Positions 8,908-18,808 of a stretch of DNA of 44,850 bases are shown piece after piece. Each line of letters starts with the position of its first letter. Position 1 is the first letter of the stretch. The notes under the pieces were generated by a model. The model saw only the letters and a list, made by a program, of their open reading frames with translations, was not told the origin of the DNA and made no database searches. Origin of the DNA: an uncultured Ignavibacteriota bacterium. Its GTDB lineage: Bacteria; Bacteroidota; Ignavibacteria; Tepidaquicellales; Tepidaquicellaceae. The position numbers were made by a program, and so were the translations under genes. The DNA lies in contig CAIKZJ010000322.1 in the NCBI GenBank assembly GCA_903831845.1, positions 1-44,850 on the forward strand, given 5' to 3'.

Positions 8908-8993
8908 CGTCACGAAGCCCTAGCTTCGTGACGCGATTCGCGGTATGTTTCTGCAGGCCTTTGGCCTGCGCGTCAGGTGGAAACACCTGACGC
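8908..8993. repeat. Cluster of three strong hairpins: CGTCACGAAGC-CCTA-GCTTCGTGACG; GCAGGCC-TTT-GGCCTGC; GCGTCAGGTG-GAAA-CACCTGACGC
   Basis: Perfect inverted repeats at 8908-8933, 8953-8969 and 8970-8993. Confidence 0.9.
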
Positions 8994-9011
8994 CACAAAA
9001 CGCCGGCTTAA

Positions 9012-9037
9012 ATGAAAAACCCGCTTTGAAGCGGGTT
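9012..9037 (-). terminator. Terminator of the acyl-CoA synthetase gene
   Basis: Minus strand AACCCGCTT-CA-AAGCGGGTT followed by TTTCATT. Confidence 0.8.
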
Positions 9038-9064
9038 ATATTTGAATATTTATTTTTGTTATTT

Positions 9065-10852
9065 TCAGACCTTATGGTACATGTTGTCTATAATATGCTT
9101 GTACTTCTCTTCGACGAATTTCCTCTTTATCTTCAGCGAAGGAGTAAGTTCGCCGCCCTCTATGGTAAACGGAGTCTGAAGAAGGTTGAACTTTCTTATT
9201 TTCTCGTATGAAGCGAGATTTTTCTGCACTTCATTAATATCCTTTTCAATCTGCTTAAGTATTGCAGGATTTGTGAAGAGGTCCGATTCGAACTCTATGT
9301 TAACGGAAAGCTTCTTCGCGAGGAATTTCAGTTCGGATACTTCCGGAACGATTAGCGCAGTAACGTACATCCTTTCGTTACCGATAACGATAATCTGATC
9401 CACGTAAGGAAGCGACGAAACCAGCTCCTCTATATGAGTCGGCGCAATATATTTACCTCCGGACGATTTGAAAAGCGATTTTTTCCTGTCCGTTATTTTG
9501 AGCCTTCCTTCTGAATCGTGTTCGCCTATATCGCCTGTGTGGAACCATCCGTCGACTATCGCCTCGGCCGTATGCTCGGGCTGGTTGTAGTAGCCAAGCA
9601 TAACAATATCGCCTTTGACGAGTATTTCTCCGTCTTCGGCAATCCTGACTTTCACGCCTCTCATCGGATATCCGACTGTGCCGTATTTATTAGAGTCAAT
9701 TCTGTTTACTGCAACTACCGGAGAAGTTTCCGTGAGCCCGTAGCCTTCAAGCGTCATAATTCCGAGTCCTTCAAAGAATTCGCCTACAGTCTTGCTTAAA
9801 GCGCCGCCGCCCGAGACAAAAAGATGCAGGCTGCCGCCTGTCTTCTCCCTTATCTTAGAGAACACGAGCTTGTCGGCCAGTTTCCATTTGATAGTATCCT
9901 TGTTGTGCCAGTGCGACCTTGCAACGCCTATACCCCAGTTAAAGATTTTTTTCTTGTAACCTTCAGGCATTTCGTATGCGCTCTTCATAAGTTTATTGTA
10001 AATCTTGTCGAGAAGCCTGGGAACAGTGATAACGATCGTCGGTTTTACTTCAATCATCTGCGCGCCGATTGTATCTATGCTCTGCGCGTAATATATCCTG
10101 GAACCCCAGAAGAACGGAAGATAATACCCCGCTGTCCTCTCGTATATGTGCGAGTACGGAAGGTAAGACAGGAAAATTTCCCGCTCGTCGATATGAAGCA
10201 CTTCCGGAAATGAAACCAGGTTCGAATAGATGTTCTTGTGCGAAAGCATAACGCCCTTGGGCACGCCCGTCGTGCCGGACGTATATATTATAGTAAGCAG
10301 GTCGTCGTCATTTACGCTGTCGGAGATGATTTCTACCTTTTCAAGCAGTTCGCTCTTTGAAAGTTTCTTCTTGTCGGAAAATATATTCTGAAAAGAGATT
10401 ATCTTTTCCTTGATATTGGCTCTTTCAAAACTGTTGAATGATATTATATATTTCAGGTCAGGGCATTCGTCCCTAATTGAAAGTATCTTGTCGAGCTGCA
10501 TGCCGGTCGACACGAACACTATTTCAGCCTGACAGTCATTAAGTATATACTTTATTGATTCGGGCGTAAGAGAAGGATAAATCGGCACCGTCCTGTTCTG
10601 CGAGAGTATGCATGCCATGTCCGTTATTACCCATTCAAGACGGTTTTCGGATATAATGGCGAGATTGCTGTTCTTTCTTAGTCCCAGAGTTTCGAGGTAT
10701 TCCTTGATACACATCGAGTAATTTACGATCTCAAACCTGTTGACGCCCTCGTAACCATTGTCTTTTTTTGTAAAGATGATGTCCTGCATGACATCAAATT
10801 TTTTCATCGAATCAATAAGAAGCTGTACAAGTGTTTTTTTGTGAATGTTCAT
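9065..10852 (-). CDS. AMP-dependent long-chain fatty-acid-CoA ligase
   Basis: LTIIYTSGTTGVPKGVMLSHKNI...LPYSHIYERTAGYY...LEGYGLTETSPVVAVN...GDIVMLGYYNQPEHTAEAIVDGWFHTGDIGEHDSEGRLKITDRKKSLFKSSGGKYIAP. Confidence 0.94.
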   Translation of the reverse strand: MNIHKKTLVQLLIDSMKKFDVMQDIIFTKKDNGYEGVNRFEIVNYSMCIKEYLETLGLRKNSNLAIISENRLEWVITDMACILSQNRTVPIYPSLTPESIKYILNDCQAEIVFVSTGMQLDKILSIRDECPDLKYIISFNSFERANIKEKIISFQNIFSDKKKLSKSELLEKVEIISDSVNDDDLLTIIYTSGTTGVPKGVMLSHKNIYSNLVSFPEVLHIDEREIFLSYLPYSHIYERTAGYYLPFFWGSRIYYAQSIDTIGAQMIEVKPTIVITVPRLLDKIYNKLMKSAYEMPEGYKKKIFNWGIGVARSHWHNKDTIKWKLADKLVFSKIREKTGGSLHLFVSGGGALSKTVGEFFEGLGIMTLEGYGLTETSPVVAVNRIDSNKYGTVGYPMRGVKVRIAEDGEILVKGDIVMLGYYNQPEHTAEAIVDGWFHTGDIGEHDSEGRLKITDRKKSLFKSSGGKYIAPTHIEELVSSLPYVDQIIVIGNERMYVTALIVPEVSELKFLAKKLSVNIEFESDLFTNPAILKQIEKDINEVQKNLASYEKIRKFNLLQTPFTIEGGELTPSLKIKRKFVEEKYKHIIDNMYHKV

Positions 10853-11044
10853 TATTTTGATTTATAAATGAGACGAGTTGAATTTAATAAAAATGAATTT
10901 CAATTAAAACAATCATTATGAGAATAATAAATTATTATTTTGTTTAATATTTACCGTAATCATGACCCGGCATATTCTGAACGATGACTCATTTATTTTA
11001 TATACTGAACGTGAAAATTTGAGGAGGTTATTTTCGAATTTTAA

Positions 11045-11081
11045 GAATAAAAAAGGGGAGCAGATAAATACCCGCTCCCCT
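11045..11081 (-). terminator. Terminator of the C25 peptidase gene
   Basis: Minus strand AGGGGAGC...GCTCCCCTTTTTTATTC. Confidence 0.75.
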
Positions 11082-11102
11082 GGTGAGAAATCAATATAAA
11101 AA

Positions 11103-14100
11103 TTACTTGATCAGAATCATTCTCTTCACGTCGGTGAAGTCGTTCGATTCTATCCTGTAAAAATAAACGCCGCTTGAGAATTCGGCGCCGTTGAAATCGA
11201 CAGAGTAGTTTCCCGCCTGTTTGATTTCGTTCACGAGAGTCCTTACTTCCCTGCCGAGAACGTCGTATATCTTAAGTGTAACGAGTCCCTGTTTCGGCAA
11301 TGCGAAGTTAATCTTTGTTACGGGATTGAACGGATTCGGATAATTCTGCGCAAGGTTATACCTGTCGGGTATAACGTTGCCGTGATTTTCCGTTCCGTCG
11401 ATTGTAGTGACTGTGAAGCAGACGTTCGGTCTGTTCGACTGCGCTGCGCCGCTAGTCATAGTGCAGCCGGCGCTGTTGTCCGTGTAATATCCCCACGTCA
11501 TACCCGCCGCGGAAGTTGAATTGACCGTCGAGTATGATGTGTATGAAGTGTTATCGTAGCATACTTCAACAAGCAGGTTTGATGTTCCGTTGTACACAAA
11601 CGGCGTGTTAAGCTGTATATACTGCCAGCCCGTTCCCGGAACAGTATAGGTGCCCGAATAATTCGTTGTCCATCCGGAAGTAACCCAGCCCGTCAGACTC
11701 GTCTGTGATGTCAGCTGGAACTTAACGCTGAATCCGTTCATAAGCTGACTGGAAGCGGAGATTACATTGAATCCGAGTTTTGTGATCGCGCTGTTTATAC
11801 CCATACCTGCCGCTGTAAGTTCAGCGGAAGTGAACAGCATCTGCGTTCTTCCGTCCATCCAGTATGTTGTAAAAGGATAGTTCGACGAAGTTGTTCCTGT
11901 ACCGACGCACGCGTTAGTGAGATTTATTATCTTGAATTTATAGAGCGCGGTTGAATCCATATTATGCGCGCTCGAGTTGTCTTTTGCGAAAATCCTGTAG
12001 AATATCGAGTCGTTGTAATTTACCTGCGCCTGCGTGGAATTGAACGCGGCGCTGAAATTCGAGCCAGATGTGTTTATAAGCCTGAAATGATTCGTTCCGG
12101 TTGATGTATTGTTCTTGTACCATCTCACCCAGACTGAATCGATTCCGATATTATCCGTTGCGTTTGCCGTAACGGTTGCAGGCCATACTGATTTAGGTAC
12201 ATCCAGCAGAGCCGTGTGGGTTATAACCGGTTTAATGTTGTCTGGCGAAGCGACGAACGAGAAATAGTTCGCGGGTGCGCCGCCGGGCAGAGTCGAGACT
12301 CTTCCCATTCCGTCCACTGCTTTAATATAATACTTGTATGTCGCGGGAGAACCTGTTCCTGTAATGCTTGAAGTCCAGTTGGTTCCGCTCGAATTCGTCA
12401 TTGAAACGCTGTCGAAAGCAGTCGATGTGGTTTTAAACAGTTTTACGCTTGTTATCGGACTGCCTGTCGGGCTCACGACGCAATTGACAGTATAAGGTCC
12501 TGTGAGATTTTCCGTGTTCGGAAGCTGATTGTGTGAAATCGCAGGTCCGAGAGGAACGCCTCTGGTAAGTAGGAGCGAACAGTCTCCGAAGATATTATAC
12601 TGTTCCATGAGTTTAAGGCCTTCGCCCGTGCTGCCGCCGTTAATGTCCATAGCTGCCATAACGCCGAAGAAAGAAATCGCTCCAGCGGTTTTCTTCGTCT
12701 GGTTAGCGAGGTGTCTCATAGCCGCCATCTGCATATCGCAGGGCGGAACCCAGCTCGCGTTTGTGGATGACGCGTAAATCGTCACGCATCCTTTCGGGTT
12801 TGCAGTGTCTCCGGCCCTTAAAAGAGCTTCGGCCAAACATTCATTCAGAGTAAGGTTACCGTTGAGGCATGCAACGTCGCAAAGATAAGGTTCCCTCCAT
12901 CCGTTCGCCAGCTGATATGCATTTGTAACGGAGAATCCGGTGTTGCTCCAGGAGGTTCCCGAACCGTGTCCGATATAATTGAGGACGTATCTGCCTCCGT
13001 TCAGGCAGTTTATCAATGTCTGAGGTGTCGCTACGGGTCCGTTAACTTTATCGACCTGTGTAAATCCGTGCGCCATCAGAGTATCGCGCACCCAGTTCAT
13101 TCTGATAGAGTCGGCATACGGAGGCGAGCCGCCGACATCAGGACCGCCGATGCCCGTTCCCATGTTGTACCAGGGGGCGCCGTATTCTATGTCTCTTTCA
13201 AACTTTATGAATTTTTTTGCCACATAATCCACGCTTGCCGCGTTCTGGCAGGAAATTCTGGAAATGAAAGCGTCCGGATACGCGTCGGTTCCGGCGAGCT
13301 TCACATAGCAGGGATCGGACGGAGCGGATTCGTATACTCCGTTCAGAGTGGGAACGTCAGCGACGTCTCCTACTAATATAATATATGTAACAGAACCTGT
13401 CGAATTATACATGTTCTGTATGTAAGTTTTAATGGCTGTGTTTCCCGTGCCTGTTGTCGTCGGGTATTCTGCAACAGTTACGTTTAAACCGCGCGACTGT
13501 TTCCACGCCACGAGAGGCTGAATAGCGGTCATGTAAGCTGTCGGGCAGATGACGAGCATTTTACCGGGTTCCGGGATGGAATCGTACCTCATATCGCCTG
13601 TGCCGTAATTAATAAACAGGTCTCTGTAAATTCCGGCGAACTCGTTGGAAACCCTCGTGAGCGGGTTCTGCCTTACGAGAGGATTTACGGCCTTCACATT
13701 GTTGTCTGAATAAATTTCAACAACGAGTTTTCTTGTTATTATCAACTTTCCCTGCACAGGATTGTACTGCATGGGATTGAACTGAACCGTCATGCCCCTG
13801 AAATCCCTCACTATATAAGGAGTTTCAAATTCAATGTTGTTATGCGGATAATAACTGTCGGTTGAGTACACGCTGCTGAAAGTATAAGGTACGGAATTAG
13901 GGTCGATGTCTCTTGTGAAATGCCCCTTTGAAGGCATAACGGGAAGAGTCGAAACAGTCTCCGTTTCAGCGGACAGTATTCTGTAATTCATACCCGCGTT
14001 ATCGGGTATGAGAATACTGCGCTTGTAAGTGAGAAGCTCGGGATTACCTTTTTCCGAAAGCCATGACATTTCAGGAGCGGAAAAAGAAGTGTAAAGCGAG

Positions 14101-14294
14101 CCGTTAATTTTTATTTCTTTTGAATCAAATCCGCTGAACACGTATTCGAGTTTTGTGTAACCGCTTCTTGATTCAAGCAGATTGACTTTAATACCTGTTC
14201 CCTTGCTTTCTGTTGTAATCGCATTAGAAAAAACTGACTGGGAAAAAACGAATATCAACACCAGGGAAAATAAAGAGAGTAGATGTTTTTTCAT
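11103..14294 (-). CDS. Gingipain-like C25 family cysteine peptidase with T9SS sorting domain (1063 aa)
   Basis: MLVICPTAYMTAIQPLVAWKQSRGLNVTVAEYPTT...YIILVGDVADVPT...YVLNYIGHGSGTSWSNTGF...PYLCDVACLNGNLTLNECLAEALLRAG (His and Cys catalytic motifs); C-terminal YNLAQNYPNPFNPVTKINFALP...DVKRMILIK. Confidence 0.92.
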   Translation of the reverse strand: MKKHLLSLFSLVLIFVFSQSVFSNAITTESKGTGIKVNLLESRSGYTKLEYVFSGFDSKEIKINGSLYTSFSAPEMSWLSEKGNPELLTYKRSILIPDNAGMNYRILSAETETVSTLPVMPSKGHFTRDIDPNSVPYTFSSVYSTDSYYPHNNIEFETPYIVRDFRGMTVQFNPMQYNPVQGKLIITRKLVVEIYSDNNVKAVNPLVRQNPLTRVSNEFAGIYRDLFINYGTGDMRYDSIPEPGKMLVICPTAYMTAIQPLVAWKQSRGLNVTVAEYPTTTGTGNTAIKTYIQNMYNSTGSVTYIILVGDVADVPTLNGVYESAPSDPCYVKLAGTDAYPDAFISRISCQNAASVDYVAKKFIKFERDIEYGAPWYNMGTGIGGPDVGGSPPYADSIRMNWVRDTLMAHGFTQVDKVNGPVATPQTLINCLNGGRYVLNYIGHGSGTSWSNTGFSVTNAYQLANGWREPYLCDVACLNGNLTLNECLAEALLRAGDTANPKGCVTIYASSTNASWVPPCDMQMAAMRHLANQTKKTAGAISFFGVMAAMDINGGSTGEGLKLMEQYNIFGDCSLLLTRGVPLGPAISHNQLPNTENLTGPYTVNCVVSPTGSPITSVKLFKTTSTAFDSVSMTNSSGTNWTSSITGTGSPATYKYYIKAVDGMGRVSTLPGGAPANYFSFVASPDNIKPVITHTALLDVPKSVWPATVTANATDNIGIDSVWVRWYKNNTSTGTNHFRLINTSGSNFSAAFNSTQAQVNYNDSIFYRIFAKDNSSAHNMDSTALYKFKIINLTNACVGTGTTSSNYPFTTYWMDGRTQMLFTSAELTAAGMGINSAITKLGFNVISASSQLMNGFSVKFQLTSQTSLTGWVTSGWTTNYSGTYTVPGTGWQYIQLNTPFVYNGTSNLLVEVCYDNTSYTSYSTVNSTSAAGMTWGYYTDNSAGCTMTSGAAQSNRPNVCFTVTTIDGTENHGNVIPDRYNLAQNYPNPFNPVTKINFALPKQGLVTLKIYDVLGREVRTLVNEIKQAGNYSVDFNGAEFSSGVYFYRIESNDFTDVKRMILIK

Positions 14295-14514
14295 TCCAAT
14301 GAAATTTGTTTATTCTGCAAGTTAAAGAAGTTATTATTCTAATAAAAGTGTAAAACAATAAATTATTAAACTGCAATTTTATAGGGTCTTGAAAAAGAAA
14401 CAGTATTTAATCGGAAATAATATGTTAAAGACCTGAAATTGGAGAAAAATTGCATTATCGGACGCATTACATGTTGCAGCATTAAATTTGGAATGATAAC
14501 ATAATGGTTTATAT

Positions 14515-14553
14515 AAATAAAAAATCCGGTTATCGCCTCGCAACAACCGGATT
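14515..14553 (-). terminator. Terminator downstream of the glycan gene cluster
   Basis: Minus strand AATCCGGTT-gttgcgaggcgat-AACCGGATT followed by TTTTTATTT. Confidence 0.75.
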
Positions 14554-14657
14554 GGTTTTAAATAAGAAAGGGTAATTCTTATTTTATCTCATCCATCTAC
14601 TACAAACATAAGTACATTATTCTTAAATGTCAAGAGAAAAATCAATAAAGTTTTACT

Positions 14658-16124
14658 TTAGGTGCGTTTTATAAATATTGATTTTACAGTGGTTAATTTT
14701 ATCGTTTTTGTGAGGCTTAAAAAAATTATGAAGAAGGCTATGATGAAAAACGAAATTATTATTAAAATTACGTTATCGAAATATGAAGACGCCAGCGCGT
14801 AAAGAAAATACGAAATCGCCGCAAACCCGCTTATGACAAGTATTCCGGCGGTGTTGAATTCTATCCTGTAGATTTTAAGAGAACGTATGTAAAGATAAAC
14901 GAGCATGAAAAGATAAGTGACAAGCGTTGATACTGCGGCGCCCGTCATAATGTATTTCGGTATGAGTATGAAATTCATAACGGTATTCACAACGAATCCG
15001 AAAAACGTAACGAAAAACAATTCACCTGTCTTGTTGGCATAAAAAGGCGCGACGCTCATTGCGGAATACATCCCCGAAAAGAAATACGCGAGAAGAATCA
15101 GCGGCACTATCGTCAGCCCGCCCTGATAACGAGTATCAAGAAGAGAGAATTTCCCGAAAGATATTTTCACGAAGGGTGCGGTGAAAAAAGAGAAAATCAG
15201 GAATAACAGAAGTCCGGCAAACACAAGATATGTAAATATTTCCGATATCATTTTCTTGTTTTCGGGATTCTTCTCGAGGTTCAGGAAATAAGGCGTCCAG
15301 GAAAACCTGAACGCAGCGACAAGCAGCGACATTACGGACGCCAGCCTGTAGTTAGCGCTGTAAATTCCGACAACATCCTCGCTGAAGAAGTATTTAAGAA
15401 AGAACCTGTCGGACACGTCGATAAGCAGTATGAACAGGCCGATGTATATGAACTTGTTTCCGTAATGGACCAGCTTCTTCGCTTTATCGAATGAGAACGT
15501 GAATCCAAGATACCTGCCCGTAGCAAAAAGACCCGCAATAAAAGTTATTACACAGGATATGATGTAACTGTAGAAGATTCCTTCGACTCCGGTTTTCAGG
15601 TATACGATTAGAATGAAATTGGCGGCGATGTTCACTAAAACCGACAGCAGCGTGAGATACAGGTATGATGCGGCTTTCAGCTCGGCCCGTATCAGAAGCA
15701 GCGGAAAACGGAAAAGCGTATCTGTGAAAAGAAGCAGTCCGAGTATCTTTATTAGCTTAAGCCCGGTCTGCGGGTTTTCAAAACTGAACAAGCCGGATAA
15801 CGGGCCCGAAAGGAAATACAAAGCGGAAGAGAATGCAAGCGAAGTAAGTGCAAGCATTATCAGAGTTGTCGAATATATGTTTTTCTTTTCGCGCTCGTTT
15901 TCCGCATCTATAAAAAATTTAATAAAGGCGGTTTCCTGGCCGTAAAGGTAAATTAATATTATAAACAGCCAGACGGACTGCACTATGTTGTAAACACCGA
16001 GTTCCGAAGGCGCGAAATAATAAGTGTAAAGAGGCAGAAGAACGAACGATATTGCCTTATTGGCGAACAATCCGATTCCGTAAATCGTAGTCTGCGAGAA
16101 CAGGTCTTTTACATGCTTGCTCAA
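14658..16124 (-). CDS. Polysaccharide (Wzx-type) flippase
   Basis: Polytopic; MSKHVKDLFSQTTIYGIGLFANKAISFVLLPLYTYYFAPSELGVYNIVQSVWLFI. Confidence 0.88.
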   Translation of the reverse strand: MSKHVKDLFSQTTIYGIGLFANKAISFVLLPLYTYYFAPSELGVYNIVQSVWLFIILIYLYGQETAFIKFFIDAENEREKKNIYSTTLIMLALTSLAFSSALYFLSGPLSGLFSFENPQTGLKLIKILGLLLFTDTLFRFPLLLIRAELKAASYLYLTLLSVLVNIAANFILIVYLKTGVEGIFYSYIISCVITFIAGLFATGRYLGFTFSFDKAKKLVHYGNKFIYIGLFILLIDVSDRFFLKYFFSEDVVGIYSANYRLASVMSLLVAAFRFSWTPYFLNLEKNPENKKMISEIFTYLVFAGLLLFLIFSFFTAPFVKISFGKFSLLDTRYQGGLTIVPLILLAYFFSGMYSAMSVAPFYANKTGELFFVTFFGFVVNTVMNFILIPKYIMTGAAVSTLVTYLFMLVYLYIRSLKIYRIEFNTAGILVISGFAAISYFLYALASSYFDNVILIIISFFIIAFFIIFLSLTKTIKLTTVKSIFIKRT

Positions 16125-17167
16125 ATTCCGCTCTCCCTGTACAATTCTTCGAGTCTTCTGTTCACGCTTTCGAAAGAATGATACTTCTCAACCCACGCTC
16201 TCCCCTTTTCGGAATATTCTTTCAGTCTTTCCCTGTTCTTGAAGATATTAATAAGTGTTTCTTTCAGTGTGTCTATATTACAGCAAATAAAAGGATTTTC
16301 AGGAATGAATTCCATGTACTCGTCATAAAATTCCGTAATTGTCGGAAGCCCCATAGAAAGATTTTCTATCGAGTTCTTCCCGTAGCCGGAGCCGCCCATC
16401 ACGCCGCCTACCTGGTCTATGGAGAGGTCGCAGTTTCTTTTCATCTCAAGAAGTTTGTCGCGCGAGACGTTCTCGGCAAGTATGAATTCAAAATCGAAAT
16501 CATTTTTCAATTCTTCGATTACGGGCAGAATCCTGTCCGTGCCCTTGTAAAGACGGTTTGTGGGCGAGTGAATGATTTTCAGCTTTTCGTTTTTGCAGAA
16601 ATTATACTCCGTTCTCTTTACATCATACGGGAAAAACAGGTAATGAATATTCTTATGGAGACGCAGATGATCGAATTCCACTGTGAGGTTAAGCAAGCTC
16701 ATTTCGTCGAGTTCCCTGAATATCCCCCGGGTTCTGAGGTCGCTGCCGAAGTAACAGCAAACTATCTTCTTTCCCAGTTTCCTAAGTTCTTTGGCGAACC
16801 GCAGGTTTCTGTAAAAATCCATGCCGCCGTCGAAATGATAAACATCGTAGTCATACAGTTTATTATCGTCTATAAACTTCTCGATTACGCCGCTGTTTTT
16901 GAAATCGCGCAGTTTAAAGTATATGCTTTCGAGGGCATTCTTCGGTTTATAGTATTTCATACCGGTAATTTTCGAGTCGCGCCATTTTTTCGCGGCATTG
17001 CTAACCGGAAGATTGAAACCAAGCGTAAGATCTTCCTCGAAATTTATTGTATTCCTGAAAATCGTTACCAGACGGGCATTATAGCCGTTCTCGGACTGCA
17101 TCCTCGCGAAATCCAGCGGCATGCCCGCGAAATTCTGAGGAGCTATATGTAGGATTTTTTTATTCAA
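16121..17167 (-). CDS. Glycosyltransferase-like protein (GT-B fold likely)
   Basis: MNKKILHIAPQNFAGMPLDFARMQSENGYNARLVTIFRN...HSPTNRLYKGTDRILPVIEEL...DQVGGVMGGSGYGKNSIENLSMGLPTITEF; 4-nt overlap with the flippase gene. Confidence 0.75.
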   Translation of the reverse strand: MNKKILHIAPQNFAGMPLDFARMQSENGYNARLVTIFRNTINFEEDLTLGFNLPVSNAAKKWRDSKITGMKYYKPKNALESIYFKLRDFKNSGVIEKFIDDNKLYDYDVYHFDGGMDFYRNLRFAKELRKLGKKIVCCYFGSDLRTRGIFRELDEMSLLNLTVEFDHLRLHKNIHYLFFPYDVKRTEYNFCKNEKLKIIHSPTNRLYKGTDRILPVIEELKNDFDFEFILAENVSRDKLLEMKRNCDLSIDQVGGVMGGSGYGKNSIENLSMGLPTITEFYDEYMEFIPENPFICCNIDTLKETLINIFKNRERLKEYSEKGRAWVEKYHSFESVNRRLEELYRESGI

Positions 17168-17897
17168 TACTCAAAAGCCTTGATATATTGCGGAAAAATA
17201 TCAATTCTTTTTCTTCTTTGCTTATTTTCAGACTTTCGATTATCGGTATGTACATTTTCGGCAGGCCAAGGTTGTAATCGCTTCCGAATATCACCCTGTC
17301 CGCTCCGGCCGTCTTGACCACCTCGTTCACAAAATGAAATTCCCTTACAGATTCAGTTCCGAGATACACGTTTTTGAGTCCGCTTTCCTTTACCGCCGTG
17401 GCGCATCCGGTACACAGGGATGGCTGGTCGCCGCCGAGATGCGCGAGAATCACGTTGAGTTTCTTTCTTTTCTTCGCGACTTCCATCGGAAAAGTATAAC
17501 TCGCTATGTCCTGCCATCTTCCGCAATGAACGATGACGGGAATGTTCCTCTCTTCAGCTATGTCGAGATATTTTGAATACGGCTCGTCGGTTATTCTCAT
17601 TCTCTGAAACGACGGGTGGAACTTGAACACTTTAATGTCGTTCAGGTTGTTTTCAATGAACGAATCGAGTTTCGGGTCTTCAGGATTTATCCACGCCGCA
17701 AAATGAAATGTGAAATCGCTCTGCGATTTTATTTCGCCGAGAAGTTCGGCGTTCATGAAAGTATCGCAGGGCAGAGCCACAGCCGAATCTATCCCCGATT
17801 CCTTCATAACGCTGACCGCGTCGCTGACATTCGTTCCGTAATCGAGAAAAACGCTGCTCCATTTGCCTATGTGTATGTGCCCGTCGATTATTTTCAA
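17160..17897 (-). CDS. Amidohydrolase (amidohydrolase_2-type TIM-barrel metal-dependent hydrolase)
   Basis: MKIIDGHIHIGKW (HxH), VFKFHPSFQ, VIVHCGRW, VILAHLGGDQPS, VIFGSDYNLGLP. Confidence 0.85.
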   Translation of the reverse strand: MKIIDGHIHIGKWSSVFLDYGTNVSDAVSVMKESGIDSAVALPCDTFMNAELLGEIKSQSDFTFHFAAWINPEDPKLDSFIENNLNDIKVFKFHPSFQRMRITDEPYSKYLDIAEERNIPVIVHCGRWQDIASYTFPMEVAKKRKKLNVILAHLGGDQPSLCTGCATAVKESGLKNVYLGTESVREFHFVNEVVKTAGADRVIFGSDYNLGLPKMYIPIIESLKISKEEKELIFFRNISRLLSIE

Positions 17898-18808
17898 TTG
17901 AACCTGTCTCCTTTGTTAAATTCTTCAGTTAGGTTTATGCTTTCCATATTTTCGTCTCTTACGTCGTAATTCATTATGTAGCCGTCCCCGCATTTCACGA
18001 GTATAAAATCGTTGTTCACTTCCGTTATTTCACCGTTCACGCCGGGCTTATCGAGAGTGTAAAATGGTTTTGAGCGGAGAATATAGATACGCCGGCCGTT
18101 AAATTCAGTGTATGCTGCGGGATAAGGGAGAGTCAGAGCCCGAATTCTGTTGTAAATAGTCCTCACACCGGAATTCCAGTCTATTTTTCTCTCCTGCTCG
18201 TTAATTTTCTGATTCGGTTTCGGCTTTACCGACAGATCCTGCCTGGTAAATATGCCTGAACTTCCCGAAGTAAGTTTTTCGAATGCTTCCCTTAGAACAT
18301 GAGCGCAGTTGAAAGAGCATTTATAATAAAGCGTATTGACATCGTCTTCGTCGTCGACTATTATTTCCTTCTCAAGCAGTATATCGCCAGAGTCCAAGCC
18401 GCTGTCGACTTTATGGACCGTCAGGATAAGAGTATCGCTTCCTTCCATGATGGCTCTTGAAATCGGCGCTCTTCCCCTGAATTCCGGAAGCTTTCCGCAA
18501 TGGATATTAAGTATTCCGAATTCGGGAAGTCCGAAAACATCTTCCTTTATAATTTCCATGAATCCGGCGCTGACGCCCGCATCAAAGCCTTTGAGTTTTT
18601 CCTTTATCGATGATACATCATCGGTCTTTACGAGCTCAATACCCGCCGAAGCGCATATATCTCCAATTTTCTTATAGAAGTTGTCTTTCTGATTTTCGTA
18701 TTCGTATGTGCCGTGCGTCACAACGAGCGAAGGAGCAAAATCCATCGAGATAAGGTCATTAAGACACCTGAGGCTCATCTCGCCGTATGAAAGATAAAAA
18801 TATTTCAT
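17894..18808 (-). CDS. Formyltransferase family protein (Fmt/ArnA-N-like; likely sugar N-formyltransferase)
   Basis: GILNIHCGKLPEFRGRAPISRAIMEG...LTVHKVDSGLDSGDILLEKEI: N-H-D catalytic arrangement; C-terminal Fmt-like domain. Confidence 0.85.
   Translation of the reverse strand: MKYFYLSYGEMSLRCLNDLISMDFAPSLVVTHGTYEYENQKDNFYKKIGDICASAGIELVKTDDVSSIKEKLKGFDAGVSAGFMEIIKEDVFGLPEFGILNIHCGKLPEFRGRAPISRAIMEGSDTLILTVHKVDSGLDSGDILLEKEIIVDDEDDVNTLYYKCSFNCAHVLREAFEKLTSGSSGIFTRQDLSVKPKPNQKINEQERKIDWNSGVRTIYNRIRALTLPYPAAYTEFNGRRIYILRSKPFYTLDKPGVNGEITEVNNDFILVKCGDGYIMNYDVRDENMESINLTEEFNKGDRFN

Noticed and set aside
8945-9211. Plus-strand ORF 8945-9211 as a small protein
   Set aside because: It is a translation through the hairpin cluster, the terminator and the antisense end of the acyl-CoA synthetase gene.
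16178-17152. 324-aa plus-strand ORF antisense to the glycosyltransferase gene
   Set aside because: Shadow ORF of a codon-biased gene; no recognisable domain, and the minus-strand gene fits the operon with start/stop overlap.
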